The notes beneath the pieces were generated by a model. The model saw nothing but the letters and a program-made list of their open reading frames with translations, did no database searches and was not told the origin of the DNA. DNA of 64,000 nt from Clostridiales bacterium Firm_04 (GTDB lineage Bacteria > Bacillota > Clostridia > Oscillospirales > Ruminococcaceae), in the NCBI GenBank assembly GCA_001603005.1, contig LVAJ01000014.1, positions 62,001-126,000 on the forward strand, read 5' to 3'. Each line of letters starts with the position of its first letter. The first letter of the stretch is position 1. This document shows, piece by piece, positions 7,999 through 17,239 of the stretch. Made by a program: the position numbers and the translations under genes.

Positions 7999-8781
7999 TC
8001 AGCCGCCGATCTTCCGGTATTCGCCGGGCGGCATGCCGGTGCAGCTGCGGAACTGCCGTGCAAAATGCTCGTAATTGCGGTAGCCGCACTGCTCTGCGAT
8101 GTCCTGAATGGTCATGTTGGTCGTCGTCAGGAGCATCTTTGCACGGGCGACACGGCTCGCGATGAGATCCTGAATGAACGTGACGCCGAACTGCTCCTTG
8201 TAATGATGCTGGAATGCCGAGCGGCTCATGCTCATCTCATGCGATGCCCAGTCCACCGACCAGCCGAGATACGGCATGCTGTAGATCTTGTTGCGTATCA
8301 CAAGCAATTGCTCATAATGCGTGCTTTTTGCGAGATAGGCGTCCTCATGCAGCTGCTCGCTGACCTTGTTGCACATCAGCCAGAAATAATGCCCGATCGA
8401 ATCCGCCTTGTGCAGGTGATCCGTGCCGTTTTCATCCGCAATGGATTTGATGCAGAAGCTGAAAAATTCGATGTGCCGGAGCGGGATCGGCGTTGCAAAG
8501 GGGATATCCTTGCAGCGGAACCATTCGGGCTCCTCATGCTCAAACAGAAAATGGATCCAGTCGTTCGCAAAGGTTTTCTGCGGAACAGTGCGGTATTTCT
8601 GCGGCATATCCTTCGGGTACAGGAAGAAGGTGTTTGCCGGCACGAGGATCTCCTCGCCGCCCAGCGTAAAGAGTGCTTCCGTCCGCAGGATCAGGAGCAG
8701 GTTGTCTCCGCTGCCTTCCGGACGGTCGATATAAAAATCGGCGTCATGCTGATGATTATACCCTACGTTATGCAAAATCAT
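7999..8781 (-). CDS. AraC-family transcriptional regulator
   Basis: 260 residues: an N-terminal cupin-like sensor region (about 1-95) with GSGDNLLLILRTEA and a PxxTFFLYPK turn, a middle linker, and a C-terminal double helix-turn-helix of AraC type (about 165-257) ending in GYRNYEHFARQFRSCTGMPPGEYR. ATG 8781 is preferred as the first methionine with a G-rich segment upstream; ATG 8802 and GTG 8811 are in-frame alternatives without a good ribosome site. The gene is divergent from the GH9 cellulase, and the two promoters nearly overlap. Regulation of that cellulase is inferred from position. Confidence 0.85.
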   Translation of the reverse strand: MILHNVGYNHQHDADFYIDRPEGSGDNLLLILRTEALFTLGGEEILVPANTFFLYPKDMPQKYRTVPQKTFANDWIHFLFEHEEPEWFRCKDIPFATPIPLRHIEFFSFCIKSIADENGTDHLHKADSIGHYFWLMCNKVSEQLHEDAYLAKSTHYEQLLVIRNKIYSMPYLGWSVDWASHEMSMSRSAFQHHYKEQFGVTFIQDLIASRVARAKMLLTTTNMTIQDIAEQCGYRNYEHFARQFRSCTGMPPGEYRKIGG

Positions 8782-8830
8782 AATAATACCCCATTCAATC
8801 ATAATTTGCACAAAATATCATGTAACTTGT

Positions 8831-8859
8831 ATTATATCCTATTCCATTTTTTTTGTCAA
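8831..8859 (-). promoter_or_regulatory. Promoter of the AraC regulator at 8.0-8.8 kb
   Basis: On the minus strand TTGACA (8859-8854) and TATAAT (8836-8831) are 17 bp apart, a perfect SigA promoter with a start site about 40 bases before the gene. Confidence 0.85.
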
Positions 8860-8864
8860 TACTT

Positions 8865-8870
8865 TATAAT
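8865..8870 (+). promoter_or_regulatory. Possible -10 element for the GH9 cellulase
   Basis: TATAAT on the plus strand, but the -35 position (8842-8847, TTCCAT) is poor. The element lies against the -35 of the divergent AraC gene. A leader of about 185 nt would precede the cellulase. A weak -35 fits an activator-dependent promoter. Confidence 0.4.
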
Positions 8871-9059
8871 GGAGATGCAGGATTTTGTATACCTGCGTCT
8901 GTACGGCTGCGGCACGCCTGAATGCCCTGCGGATCCATGCTGTCAAATATCGGAATTTACAGCAGATGCGCGGGAACAGACAGGAAACGGTCAGGAGGGG
9001 ATCGGCGGCAGCTGACAGCAAACGTACCTTACAGGTAAATTTTTTGGAGGGTGAATGCT

Positions 9060-11483
9060 ATGAAAAAAAGTATCCGCAGCAGAATGCTGTCCATTCTGGC
9101 AGCATGCGCGATGCTGACCGCAGCTGCACCGACAGCTGTTCCGACCGTCAGCTTCGCAGCAGAGAACCTGATCAGCAATTCCACGTTTGAAACAGGAACG
9201 GCTGACTGGGGCACCTACAAGGAGAGCGGCGGCGCCTGCAAGCTGACCACCGAGGACGGCAAGCTCGCGCTTCAGATCACGAACCGCGGCACGAAGAACT
9301 ACGCCGTGCAGCTGTTCTATGATATCATTCCGCTGTATCAGGGTGCGACCTACAAGTTCTCCTATGAGATCTCCTGCGATCAGGAGCGCTATGTCGAAGC
9401 GATGATCCAGCAGAACGGCGGTACCTACCAGTCCTACACATGGAAGGGCATTGAAGTCGGACCGGAGCCGGTCAAGGTGGATTATCAGTTCACCATGGCA
9501 AAGGAAACCGATATCATGGCAAAGCTGTGCATCAACTGCGGTCTTGAGGAGCGCGATGCTGACCGCGAGCTCGGCGATCACACGGTCTATCTGGACAATG
9601 TTGTGCTTGAGATCGTGGATGACAGCCAGGTGGATTACAGCTCGATCGGTCCGTATCAGGCACCGATCCTTGCGAACCAGATCGGCTACCGCACCAACGA
9701 CAAGAAGACGGCTGTTGTCCGTGAAGACGGCGGCGATGAGTTCAAGGTCGTGAATGCGGATACTGAGGAAGTCGTCTACACCGGTACGCTCGGCGCGGCG
9801 ACCGACAATACCTCTGCAAAGGAATCCGACCGCATTGCAGATTTCTCCTCTGTCAAGACTGCCGGCAAGTACTACATTACCTGCGGCGATCTGGACAAGT
9901 CCTACACCTTCGTCATTGCAGACGATCCTTATAAGGAGCTTGCAAAAGAAGCTGTGAGAATGTTCTATCTCCAGCGCTGCGGCTGCGAGATCGACGATGA
10001 GAAATTCGGTCACAAGGCGTGCCACACCGATCTGGCGACCGTTTACGGCACCAGCGACAAGATCGACGTCAGCGGCGGCTGGCACGATGCCGGCGACTAC
10101 GGCAGATACACCGTTGCGGCTGCAAAGGCTGTCGCGGATCTGCTCTATGCATATGACGCAAATCCGGAGATGTTCACCGATGATATCGGCATTCCGGAGA
10201 GCGGCAACAAGATTCCGGATATCCTTGACGAGACCAGATATGAGCTTGAATGGATGCTGAAGATGCAGGCTGCTGACGGCGGCGTGTACCACAAGGTCTC
10301 CTGCGCAACATTCCCGGGCTATGTCATGCCGGAAAAGGAGATCGGCGAGCTGATCGTGACACCGGTTTCTTCCACTGCGACGGCTGATTTCGTTGCATCT
10401 ATGGCAATGGCATATCAGTTCTACAAGGAATATGATGAGGCATTTGCAAAGAAGTGCCTTGCGGCTGCGGAAAAGTCGTGGGCATATCTCGAAGCAAATC
10501 CGGACTTCAACTTCAAGAATCCGAAGGATATCGTGACCGGTGAATACGGTGACCGCACTGATCTGGACGAGCGTTACTGGGCAGCATGCCAGATGTATAC
10601 TGCAACCGGCGATCTGAAGTACATCGAAGGCATCAGCAGCGTCAAGACCGGTCTGGACTGGTCCACAGTCGGTGATTACGGCAACATCGCGATCACCACG
10701 CTGGCTTCCGGCGGCGATAACGACGGCATGACCGAGACACTCTCGAACCTCAAGCAGCTGGCAGCAGCAAGCCTTGAGAAGACCGCGAACAGCGCAGAGA
10801 AGACTGTGAACGCAAGCCCGTACGGCTCTCCGATCACCTCTTATAACTGGGGCTCCAACATGACGATCGCAAACGCGGGCGTTGTGCTCGGACTTGAGGG
10901 CAAGACGGAAGCTGCAAATGAAGTGCTGAACTATCTGCTCGGCAAGAACCCGCTGGGTGCCTGCTTCGTGACCGGCTTCGGTACGGTCTCTCCGGAAGCA
11001 CCGCATCACCGTCCGTCCATGGCGGCAAATGCTGCACAGCCGGGCATGCTGGTCGGCGGCGTCAACTCCAATCTGGAGGACAGCGCGGCAAAGGCATACT
11101 GCAAGACCAATCCGCCTGCAAAGTGCTGGGTTGACAACGCAGAAAGCTATTCCACCAACGAGATCACGATCTACTGGAACTCTCCGCTGATCTATCTGCT
11201 TGCTGTGACCGAGAAGGCACAGGGCAGCGAGCCGCAGACCACTGAACCGGAAAAGACCGAGACGACCGGTCCGAAGCTGCTTGACAAGACGATCAACGGC
11301 GATGTGGACGGCAGCGAGCGCGTGGATGTTTCTGACGCGGTTCTGCTTGCAAGATTCCTTGTCAGCGATAAGAACGCAGTTGTGACCGATCAGGGCCTTG
11401 CAAATGCGGATTGCGACAGCAATAATCAGGTCAATCAGGACGACCTCACCTATCTGCTCCGCATGATCGCAAGACAGATCTGA
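9060..11483 (+). CDS. Secreted GH9 endoglucanase with CBM4-like module and C-terminal dockerin
   Basis: An 807-residue exported cellulase. The signal peptide (about 1-34) is followed by a CBM4/9-like jelly-roll module (about 35-195), a CelD-type Ig-like domain (about 200-290) and a GH9 (alpha/alpha)6 domain (about 295-720). Catalytic signatures are visible: GGWHDAGDYGRY (about 338) with the catalytic aspartates, HHRPS (about 648), and an ESYSTNE segment (about 696) with the acid glutamate. A Thr/Glu linker leads to a type-I-like dockerin (about 745-807) with two calcium loops, NGDVDGSERVDVSDA and NADCDSNNQVNQDD. It should hydrolyse beta-1,4-glucan as a cellulosome subunit. ATG 9060 has GGAGG nine bases upstream. 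Confidence 0.94.
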   Translation: MKKSIRSRMLSILAACAMLTAAAPTAVPTVSFAAENLISNSTFETGTADWGTYKESGGACKLTTEDGKLALQITNRGTKNYAVQLFYDIIPLYQGATYKFSYEISCDQERYVEAMIQQNGGTYQSYTWKGIEVGPEPVKVDYQFTMAKETDIMAKLCINCGLEERDADRELGDHTVYLDNVVLEIVDDSQVDYSSIGPYQAPILANQIGYRTNDKKTAVVREDGGDEFKVVNADTEEVVYTGTLGAATDNTSAKESDRIADFSSVKTAGKYYITCGDLDKSYTFVIADDPYKELAKEAVRMFYLQRCGCEIDDEKFGHKACHTDLATVYGTSDKIDVSGGWHDAGDYGRYTVAAAKAVADLLYAYDANPEMFTDDIGIPESGNKIPDILDETRYELEWMLKMQAADGGVYHKVSCATFPGYVMPEKEIGELIVTPVSSTATADFVASMAMAYQFYKEYDEAFAKKCLAAAEKSWAYLEANPDFNFKNPKDIVTGEYGDRTDLDERYWAACQMYTATGDLKYIEGISSVKTGLDWSTVGDYGNIAITTLASGGDNDGMTETLSNLKQLAAASLEKTANSAEKTVNASPYGSPITSYNWGSNMTIANAGVVLGLEGKTEAANEVLNYLLGKNPLGACFVTGFGTVSPEAPHHRPSMAANAAQPGMLVGGVNSNLEDSAAKAYCKTNPPAKCWVDNAESYSTNEITIYWNSPLIYLLAVTEKAQGSEPQTTEPEKTETTGPKLLDKTINGDVDGSERVDVSDAVLLARFLVSDKNAVVTDQGLANADCDSNNQVNQDDLTYLLRMIARQI

Positions 11484-11513
11484 TCGCGGAAATCGCAATA
11501 ATTGAACAGAAAG

Positions 11514-11550
11514 AAGCAGCAGGCGCCCGAACGGTGCCTGCTGCTTTTGA
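11514..11550 (+). terminator. Terminator of the GH9 cellulase gene
   Basis: An 11-bp perfect stem (11514-11524 / 11536-11546) is followed by a short T run, 30 bases after the stop codon. Confidence 0.85.
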
Positions 11551-11646
11551 TTTGGGGTGAAAAATGAGCGGGGATCATCGCAACAAACAGGCAGTCAAAT
11601 TCCTGATTTGTTGCTGAAAATACACCTGAAAAATCCTTTAATATGC

Positions 11647-11681
11647 AAAACAGGGCACTGAAAGTCTGTTTCAGTGCCCTG
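11647..11681 (-). terminator. Terminator of the AraC regulator at 11.7-12.6 kb
   Basis: A 13-bp perfect stem (11651-11663 / 11669-11681) with a five-base loop follows the gene on the minus strand, and the minus-strand sequence continues with TTTT. Confidence 0.85.
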
Positions 11682-11697
11682 AAATCGCAATATCTGA

Positions 11698-12582
11698 TTA
11701 CTTGTCGCCGAGCGGTTCTTCACCGGTCGAACAGTAGAAGCGCTGGAAGCTGGACGGTGTGCAGTGCTTGATTTCCTTGAAAATACGGTTAAAAGTCGAA
11801 AGACTGGAGAATCCGGCGCGCATTGCGACCTCTGTGATCGGAATGGACGGATCCAGCAGCAGCATCTCCGCGGCGCGCGTCCTGCGGATGTTGATGTACT
11901 GCAAATAGGACATCGAATTGTACTGCTTGAAGATGCGCGAGAAGTGGAATTTGCTGTAACCCGCAATTTCTGCCAGCGTATCAAGCGAGATATCGTACAT
12001 GTAGTTCTGGTCGATATATTTCAGCACCAGCTTGAATTTCTCGTTGTACTGGAACATCTTGTCCTTTGCGAGCGCCAGATTCTGACGCGTCTGCTCCAGC
12101 TGAAATTCGCGGACAGACACCAGCATACTGATGAGATTCAGATAGATGCGGATGTCGGAGATCTCGGAATTGATATAGTATTCGGAATAGATATCCAGAA
12201 TGCATTTTTTCGCGCGCAGATAGAGATCGCGGTCGGTTTCCTGCGTGATAACGGTCGGTGCATGGAACACCGCCATGAGCGCATTGAGCGCAGGTACGTC
12301 GTTCAGGACGCTGTTGTCGCACTGGAAAATGATGCGTCTGCCTTCCTGCGGCGAAAGCGAATGCAGCTCGCCGGGCGGGATAATGATGATCTCGCGCTCC
12401 TGCAGGACATACTCCTTGCCGCCTGCCGTGACCTGAAAGCTGTTTTCGATTGGCATAATGATCTCCACCGCATTGTGCCAGTGCGCCGGATAAAATTCGA
12501 TCTCGTTGTTGTCATACAGCATGACAAACCGCTTGTCCTCATACTCAATGGTCTCACACTCACCAGAAATATTCTTAATCAT
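11698..12582 (-). CDS. AraC-family transcriptional regulator with N-terminal cupin
   Basis: 294 residues. The N-terminal cupin (about 20-95) contains the FYPAHWHNAVEIIMP motif and the PPGELHSL turn typical of sugar-sensing AraC proteins. The C-terminal helix-turn-helix pair (about 190-285) includes SLDTLAEIAGYSKFHFSRIFKQY and AGFSSLSTFNRIFKE. ATG 12582 is chosen because an AAGGGGGGG site sits just upstream. The gene is divergent from the xylosidase/xylose isomerase/ABC importer operon, making it the likely regulator of that operon. The effector is inferred to be a xylose-type sugar and is not shown by sequence. Confidence 0.88.
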   Translation of the reverse strand: MIKNISGECETIEYEDKRFVMLYDNNEIEFYPAHWHNAVEIIMPIENSFQVTAGGKEYVLQEREIIIIPPGELHSLSPQEGRRIIFQCDNSVLNDVPALNALMAVFHAPTVITQETDRDLYLRAKKCILDIYSEYYINSEISDIRIYLNLISMLVSVREFQLEQTRQNLALAKDKMFQYNEKFKLVLKYIDQNYMYDISLDTLAEIAGYSKFHFSRIFKQYNSMSYLQYINIRRTRAAEMLLLDPSIPITEVAMRAGFSSLSTFNRIFKEIKHCTPSSFQRFYCSTGEEPLGDK

Positions 12583-12672
12583 ACGATCGCCCCCCCTTAA
12601 ATTTTGCGATTCATGCACGGTTATCAAATCTTGCTCTGGCTTGCTGCGGGTAATAGTTTTGCTTCCACCTTT

Positions 12673-12701
12673 ATTATAATGCAATTTCACTGATTTGTAA
12701 A
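12673..12701 (-). promoter_or_regulatory. Promoter of the AraC regulator at 11.7-12.6 kb
   Basis: Minus-strand TTTACA (12701-12696) and TATAAT (12678-12673) are 17 bp apart. Confidence 0.8.
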
Positions 12702-12786
12702 GAACTTTTCTGAAAATCTGTGACCTTTGCGCAAAAATCAATGAGAAGCCCGCAATTTTTGAGTAGCTGTTTGTATATTTTTACGA

Positions 12787-12792
12787 TATAAT
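12787..12792 (+). promoter_or_regulatory. -10 element of the xylo-oligosaccharide operon
   Basis: A perfect TATAAT 28 bases upstream of the first gene. No good -35 lies at the expected distance, consistent with activation by the divergent AraC regulator. Confidence 0.55.
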
Positions 12793-12820
12793 ACAAATAG
12801 AACGGAGGGGAGAGCAATTT

Positions 12821-13717
12821 ATGACAATCCAATGCTATGAGACCGAATATCAGAATTTCGGCAGGTGCGTTTGCCTGGAAAACGGCTTTATCAAGCTCAT
12901 GGCGACGGTCGATGTCGGGCCGCGGATTATCTATTTCAGCACCCGCGGGAACCGCAATATTCTGTTCGAGGACATCAATCGGGATTTCTATGTGATGAAC
13001 AAAGGCTACGGTATCTGGTATGCCTACGGCGGGCACAGACTCTGGTCTGCACCTGAGATCATGCCGGAGACCTATTATCCTGATAATCACCGCGTCAGCT
13101 TCACGTATGAAAACGGGATCCTGACGCTGGAACCGCGTGAAACAATTTCCGGCAAGCAGTTTCGCCTGACGGTCGAATTTGTTTCCGATCACGCTGTTCG
13201 TATCCGGAATACTATTACAAATGTATCAGAAGTGCCGCAGCGGTTCGCGCCGTGGTCGGTGACCGGATTTGCATCCGGCGGTACGGAGTTCATCCCGCTG
13301 AACAGAGCGGAGACCGGATTCCTGCCGAACCGTACAATGGCACTCTGGAGCTATTCTGATGTGCGCGATGAGCGCTTCCGCCTGACCGATTCCTATGCGA
13401 CACTGACGCATGACGAAAATGCAGGCAAGGCGTTCAAGGCTGGATTCAACGTAACAGACGGTTACGTGATCTATGCGGCAGGCAATCAGCGGTTCAAGAA
13501 AACCTTTTCACCCTATGTGAAACAGGAGTATCCTGATTTTTGCTGTAATTTTGAAACATATACAAATAAGCACTTCCTGGAGTGCGAGCTGCTCGGAGAA
13601 GAACGGGTTTATCAGCCCGGTGAAACAGCCGAGATCAACGAAACATGGGAAATTACTGAAACATCACAGACTCCGGAGCAGGAGATCGCTTCCTGCATAG
13701 CGGCATGTGATGCCTGA
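12821..13717 (+). CDS. DUF4380-like protein (aldose-epimerase-like fold), first gene of the xylosidase operon
   Basis: 298 residues without signal peptide or membrane helix. The sequence has a beta-sandwich pattern, with TVDVGPRIIYFSTRG, YGGHRLWSAPE and RIRNTITNVSE segments like those of galactose-mutarotase-fold proteins of DUF4380 type. The NGFIKLMATVDVGPRI opening is close to that of uncharacterised family members. It leads an operon with a GH3 glycosidase, xylose isomerase and a sugar importer, so a role in handling the sugar anomer or an oligosaccharide is plausible. No catalytic residues can be assigned with confidence. The ATG has GGAGGGGAG upstream. Confidence 0.65.
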   Translation: MTIQCYETEYQNFGRCVCLENGFIKLMATVDVGPRIIYFSTRGNRNILFEDINRDFYVMNKGYGIWYAYGGHRLWSAPEIMPETYYPDNHRVSFTYENGILTLEPRETISGKQFRLTVEFVSDHAVRIRNTITNVSEVPQRFAPWSVTGFASGGTEFIPLNRAETGFLPNRTMALWSYSDVRDERFRLTDSYATLTHDENAGKAFKAGFNVTDGYVIYAAGNQRFKKTFSPYVKQEYPDFCCNFETYTNKHFLECELLGEERVYQPGETAEINETWEITETSQTPEQEIASCIAACDA

Positions 13718-13730
13718 GGAGGAGTTTGTA

Positions 13731-15806
13731 TTGGAGAAGTTCAGAGACAAGTCACTTTCTGTGCAGGAGCGTGCGGAAGCGCTGGCCGATATTCTGACAA
13801 CAGAGGAGCAGGCTTCGCAGCTGCTCTACGACGCACCCGCGATCCCGCGGCTCGGCATTCCGGCATATAACTGGTGGAATGAGTGCCTGCACGGTCTGGC
13901 AAGAGCCGGCATCGCAACGATGTTCCCGCAGGCGATCGCGCTAGCAGCAATGTTTGATGCGGACGCACATCAGAAAACCGGCGAGATCATCGCACTGGAA
14001 GCGCGTGCGAAGTATAATGAATCTTCCAAGCACGGCGACCGCGATATCTATAAAGGTCTGACGCTCTGGACGCCGAATATCAATATCTTCCGCGATCCCA
14101 GATGGGGCAGAGGACAGGAAACCTACGGCGAGGATCCGTTCCTGACCGGCGCGCTCGGCAAGGCTTTTGCCAAGGGCTTGCAGGGCGACGGCGAGATCAT
14201 GAAGACTGCAGCCTGTGCAAAGCATTTTGCAGTGCACAGCGGTCCGGAGGCGATCCGGCATGCATTTGATGCGCCGGCATCCGCAAAGGACATGGAGGAA
14301 ACCTATCTCCCTGCATTCCATGAACTGGTCGATGCAAAAGTCGAGATCGTCATGGGCGCGTACAACCGTCTGAACGGCGAGGGCGCCTGCGCAAGCGATT
14401 TCCTGCACGGCAAGCTGAAAGAGTGGGGCTTCAACGGACATTTCGTTTCCGATTTCCGTGCGCTGGAGGATTTCCACACGAATCACGGTCTGACGGAATC
14501 CGAGGAGGATACGGCAGCGCTTGCGATCAAAAAAGGCTGCGACCTCAATGCGGGATTTGTCTACGAAAAGCTCATGGATGCACTGGCAGCAGGCAAGTGC
14601 ACCAAGGAGGATATCCGCAGAGCATTCATCAATGTGATGCGGACAAGAATCCGGCTCGGACTGTTCGACGATCATACGGATCTCGACGATGTGCCGTATT
14701 CTGTTGTGGCATGTGAGGAGCACAAGGCACATTCGCTGATGTGCGCAGAGAAGTCGATGGTACTGCTGAAGAACAACGGCATTCTGCCGCTGGATGCTTC
14801 CAAGTACAAGACGATCGGCGTGATCGGCCCGAATGCAAACAGCCGTGCGGCGCTCGAAGGAAACTACTGCGGTACCGCTGACCGGTACATCACGTTCCTT
14901 GAGGGCATTCAGGATGCATTTTCCGGCAGAGTCCTCACAGCAGAGGGCTGCCACCTTTATAAAGACCGCGTGAGCGGACTTGCAAGAGCGAATGACCGCC
15001 TTGCAGAAGCAGAAACCGTAGCGGAGCAGTCCGATCTCGTGATCCTCTGCGTCGGTCTGGATGCTTACATCGAAGGCGAGGAAGGCGATGCGGGCAATGA
15101 GTTCGCTTCCGGCGACAAGATCGACCTGCGGCTTCCGGAGCCCCAGCGTCTGCTCGTTTCCAAAGTCATGGAAAAGGGCAAGCCGGTGATCATCGTCACC
15201 GCGGCGGGCAGCGCGATCAATGTCGAAGCGGACTGCGATGCTGTGATTCATGCATGGTATCCCGGTCAGTTCGGCGGCAGAGCACTTGCGAATATCCTGT
15301 TCGGCAAGGTCTCACCGTCCGGCAAGCTGCCTGTTACATTCTATGAGAGTGCGGAGAAGCTTCCGGCATTTGAGGATTACCGCATGCAGAACCGCACATA
15401 CCGCTATGTACGCGACAATGTGCTGTATCCGTTCGGCTTCGGTCTGACCTATTCCAAAACGGAATGCAGTGATCTGCGCGTCAGGGATCATGTTGCCGAG
15501 CTGAAAATCAAAAATATCGGCAGCGTCGATACTGACGATGTTGTGCAGTGCTATATCAAGGGCGACAGCGCAGCTGATACGCCGAATCCGAAGCTCTGCG
15601 GCTTTGCGAGAGTGTCCCTGAAAGCGGGCGAGACGAAAACGGTCTCGATCGCGATTCCGGACAGCGCTTTTGAGACTGTCGATGACGACGGCGTCAGAGC
15701 GGTTCGCAGCAAAGCGTTCACGCTTTATGCCGGCACCTGTCAGCCGGATGCTCTGAGCGAATCTCTGACAGGAACCAAAACACTCAGTACAGAAATTCTT
15801 CTGTAA
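13731..15806 (+). CDS. GH3 beta-xylosidase-like glycoside hydrolase, cytoplasmic
   Basis: 691 residues without a signal peptide. The N-terminal GH3 barrel (about 15-320) shows WWNECLHGLAR and RDPRWGRGQETYGEDP, then FVSDFRALEDF at about 236-246, where the Asp is the expected nucleophile; most homologues have SDxGA there. The C-terminal GH3 domain (about 340-560) contains LLKNNGILPL, and a fibronectin-III-like domain closes the protein (about 600-690). Its closest functional group is bacterial xylan 1,4-beta-xylosidase. Likely start is TTG 13731 with GAGGAGG directly after the stop of the previous gene; ATG 13710 is an alternative lacking a site. xylA follows 24 bases later. Confidence 0.88.
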   Translation: MEKFRDKSLSVQERAEALADILTTEEQASQLLYDAPAIPRLGIPAYNWWNECLHGLARAGIATMFPQAIALAAMFDADAHQKTGEIIALEARAKYNESSKHGDRDIYKGLTLWTPNINIFRDPRWGRGQETYGEDPFLTGALGKAFAKGLQGDGEIMKTAACAKHFAVHSGPEAIRHAFDAPASAKDMEETYLPAFHELVDAKVEIVMGAYNRLNGEGACASDFLHGKLKEWGFNGHFVSDFRALEDFHTNHGLTESEEDTAALAIKKGCDLNAGFVYEKLMDALAAGKCTKEDIRRAFINVMRTRIRLGLFDDHTDLDDVPYSVVACEEHKAHSLMCAEKSMVLLKNNGILPLDASKYKTIGVIGPNANSRAALEGNYCGTADRYITFLEGIQDAFSGRVLTAEGCHLYKDRVSGLARANDRLAEAETVAEQSDLVILCVGLDAYIEGEEGDAGNEFASGDKIDLRLPEPQRLLVSKVMEKGKPVIIVTAAGSAINVEADCDAVIHAWYPGQFGGRALANILFGKVSPSGKLPVTFYESAEKLPAFEDYRMQNRTYRYVRDNVLYPFGFGLTYSKTECSDLRVRDHVAELKIKNIGSVDTDDVVQCYIKGDSAADTPNPKLCGFARVSLKAGETKTVSIAIPDSAFETVDDDGVRAVRSKAFTLYAGTCQPDALSESLTGTKTLSTEILL

Positions 15807-15830
15807 ATTCAATCACGGAGGATTATATCT

Positions 15831-17153
15831 ATGAAGGAATATTTCAGCAATATCGGTAAGATCCCGTACGAGGGCAAGGACAGCACGAATCCGCTTGCTT
15901 TCAAGTACTACAACCCCGATCAGATCATTGACGGCAAGCCGATGCGTGAGCATCTGAAGTTTGCGCTTTCCTGGTGGCACACCATGGGCGGCGACGGCAC
16001 CGACATGTTCGGCGTCGGAACGGCTGACAAGACATGGGGTGAGACCGCCCCCGAAGCACGCGCGATCGCAAAGGTTGACGCTGCATTTGAGATCATGGAT
16101 AAACTCTCCATTGATTACTACTGCTTCCATGACCGCGATCTTTCGCCGGAATATGCAAATCTCGGCGAATCCAACGCGAAGCTGAAGGAAGTCGTTGACT
16201 ACCTCGAAAAGAAGCAGAAGGAAACCGGCAAGAAGCTCCTGTGGGGCACCGCAAAGTGCTTCGATCATCCGCGCTACATGCACGGTGCAGGCACTTCTCC
16301 GTCCGCTGACGTGTTCGCATATGCAGCAGCACAGATCAAGTCCGCAATTGATGCGACGGTTCAGCTCGGCGGTAAGGGCTATGTGTTCTGGGGCGGCAGA
16401 GAAGGCTATGAGACGCTGCTCAACACCGATATGGGACTTGAGCTCGACAACATGGCGCGCCTGATGCATATGGCGGTTGACTATGCAAGAAGCATCGGCT
16501 ACACCGGCGATTTCTACATCGAGCCGAAGCCGAAGGAGCCGACCAAGCATCAGTATGATTTCGATACCGCTACCGTTCTGGGCTTCCTCAGAAAGTACGG
16601 TCTCGAAAAGGACTTCAAGATGAACATTGAAGCAAACCATGCTACCCTTGCACAGCATACCTTCCAGCATGAGCTGAATGTTGCAAGAGTCAACGGTTTC
16701 TTCGGTTCCATCGACGCAAACCAGGGCGATCCGCTGCTGGGCTGGGATACCGACCAGTTCCCGACCAATATCTATGACACCACAATGTGCATGTACGAAG
16801 TCATCAAGGCAGGCGGCTTCACCAACGGCGGTCTGAACTTCGATGCAAAGGCACGCAGAGGCTCCTTCACACCGGAGGACATCTTCTATTCCTATATCGC
16901 AGGCATGGACGCATTCGCACTCGGCTTCCTTGCAGCACGCAAGCTCATCGAGGACGGCAGAATCGACAAGTTCATCGAGGACAGATATGCTTCGTGGAAG
17001 ACCGGTATCGGTGCTGACATCATCGCCGGCAAGGCAGATTTCCGCAGCCTCGAAAAGTATGCACTGGAAAAGGGCGAGGTCACTGACTCCCTCACCAGCG
17101 GCAGACAGGAAATGCTTGAGTCTATCGTGAACAACGTTCTGTTCAGCCTGTAA
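15831..17153 (+). CDS. xylA: Xylose isomerase
   Basis: This 440-residue class II xylose isomerase converts D-xylose to D-xylulose in the cytoplasm. Conserved segments include [14 protein letters not shown], the active-site histidine in [25 protein letters not shown], the metal-ligand segment [17 protein letters not shown] and [17 protein letters not shown]. Length is normal. The ATG has GGAGGATTATATCT upstream. It lies between the xylosidase gene and the ABC transporter genes, fitting intracellular breakdown of xylo-oligosaccharides. No xylulokinase gene is in the window. Biased codon use suggests high expression. Confidence 0.97.
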   Translation: MKEYFSNIGKIPYEGKDSTNPLAFKYYNPDQIIDGKPMREHLKFALSWWHTMGGDGTDMFGVGTADKTWGETAPEARAIAKVDAAFEIMDKLSIDYYCFHDRDLSPEYANLGESNAKLKEVVDYLEKKQKETGKKLLWGTAKCFDHPRYMHGAGTSPSADVFAYAAAQIKSAIDATVQLGGKGYVFWGGREGYETLLNTDMGLELDNMARLMHMAVDYARSIGYTGDFYIEPKPKEPTKHQYDFDTATVLGFLRKYGLEKDFKMNIEANHATLAQHTFQHELNVARVNGFFGSIDANQGDPLLGWDTDQFPTNIYDTTMCMYEVIKAGGFTNGGLNFDAKARRGSFTPEDIFYSYIAGMDAFALGFLAARKLIEDGRIDKFIEDRYASWKTGIGADIIAGKADFRSLEKYALEKGEVTDSLTSGRQEMLESIVNNVLFSL

Positions 17154-17239
17154 GGCACTTTTACATTCGGTTTCGTTCGCTGACCTGACACAGCGAAGGG
17201 GATATAAATCAAACGATTTTTTAGTAGGAGGATTTTGTT

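Noticed and set aside
8991..11498. A long minus-strand frame (835 codons) opposite the GH9 gene.
   Set aside because: It is an antisense shadow from the biased codon use of the cellulase; the translation has no recognisable domain, and the plus-strand gene has a signal peptide, catalytic motifs and dockerin.
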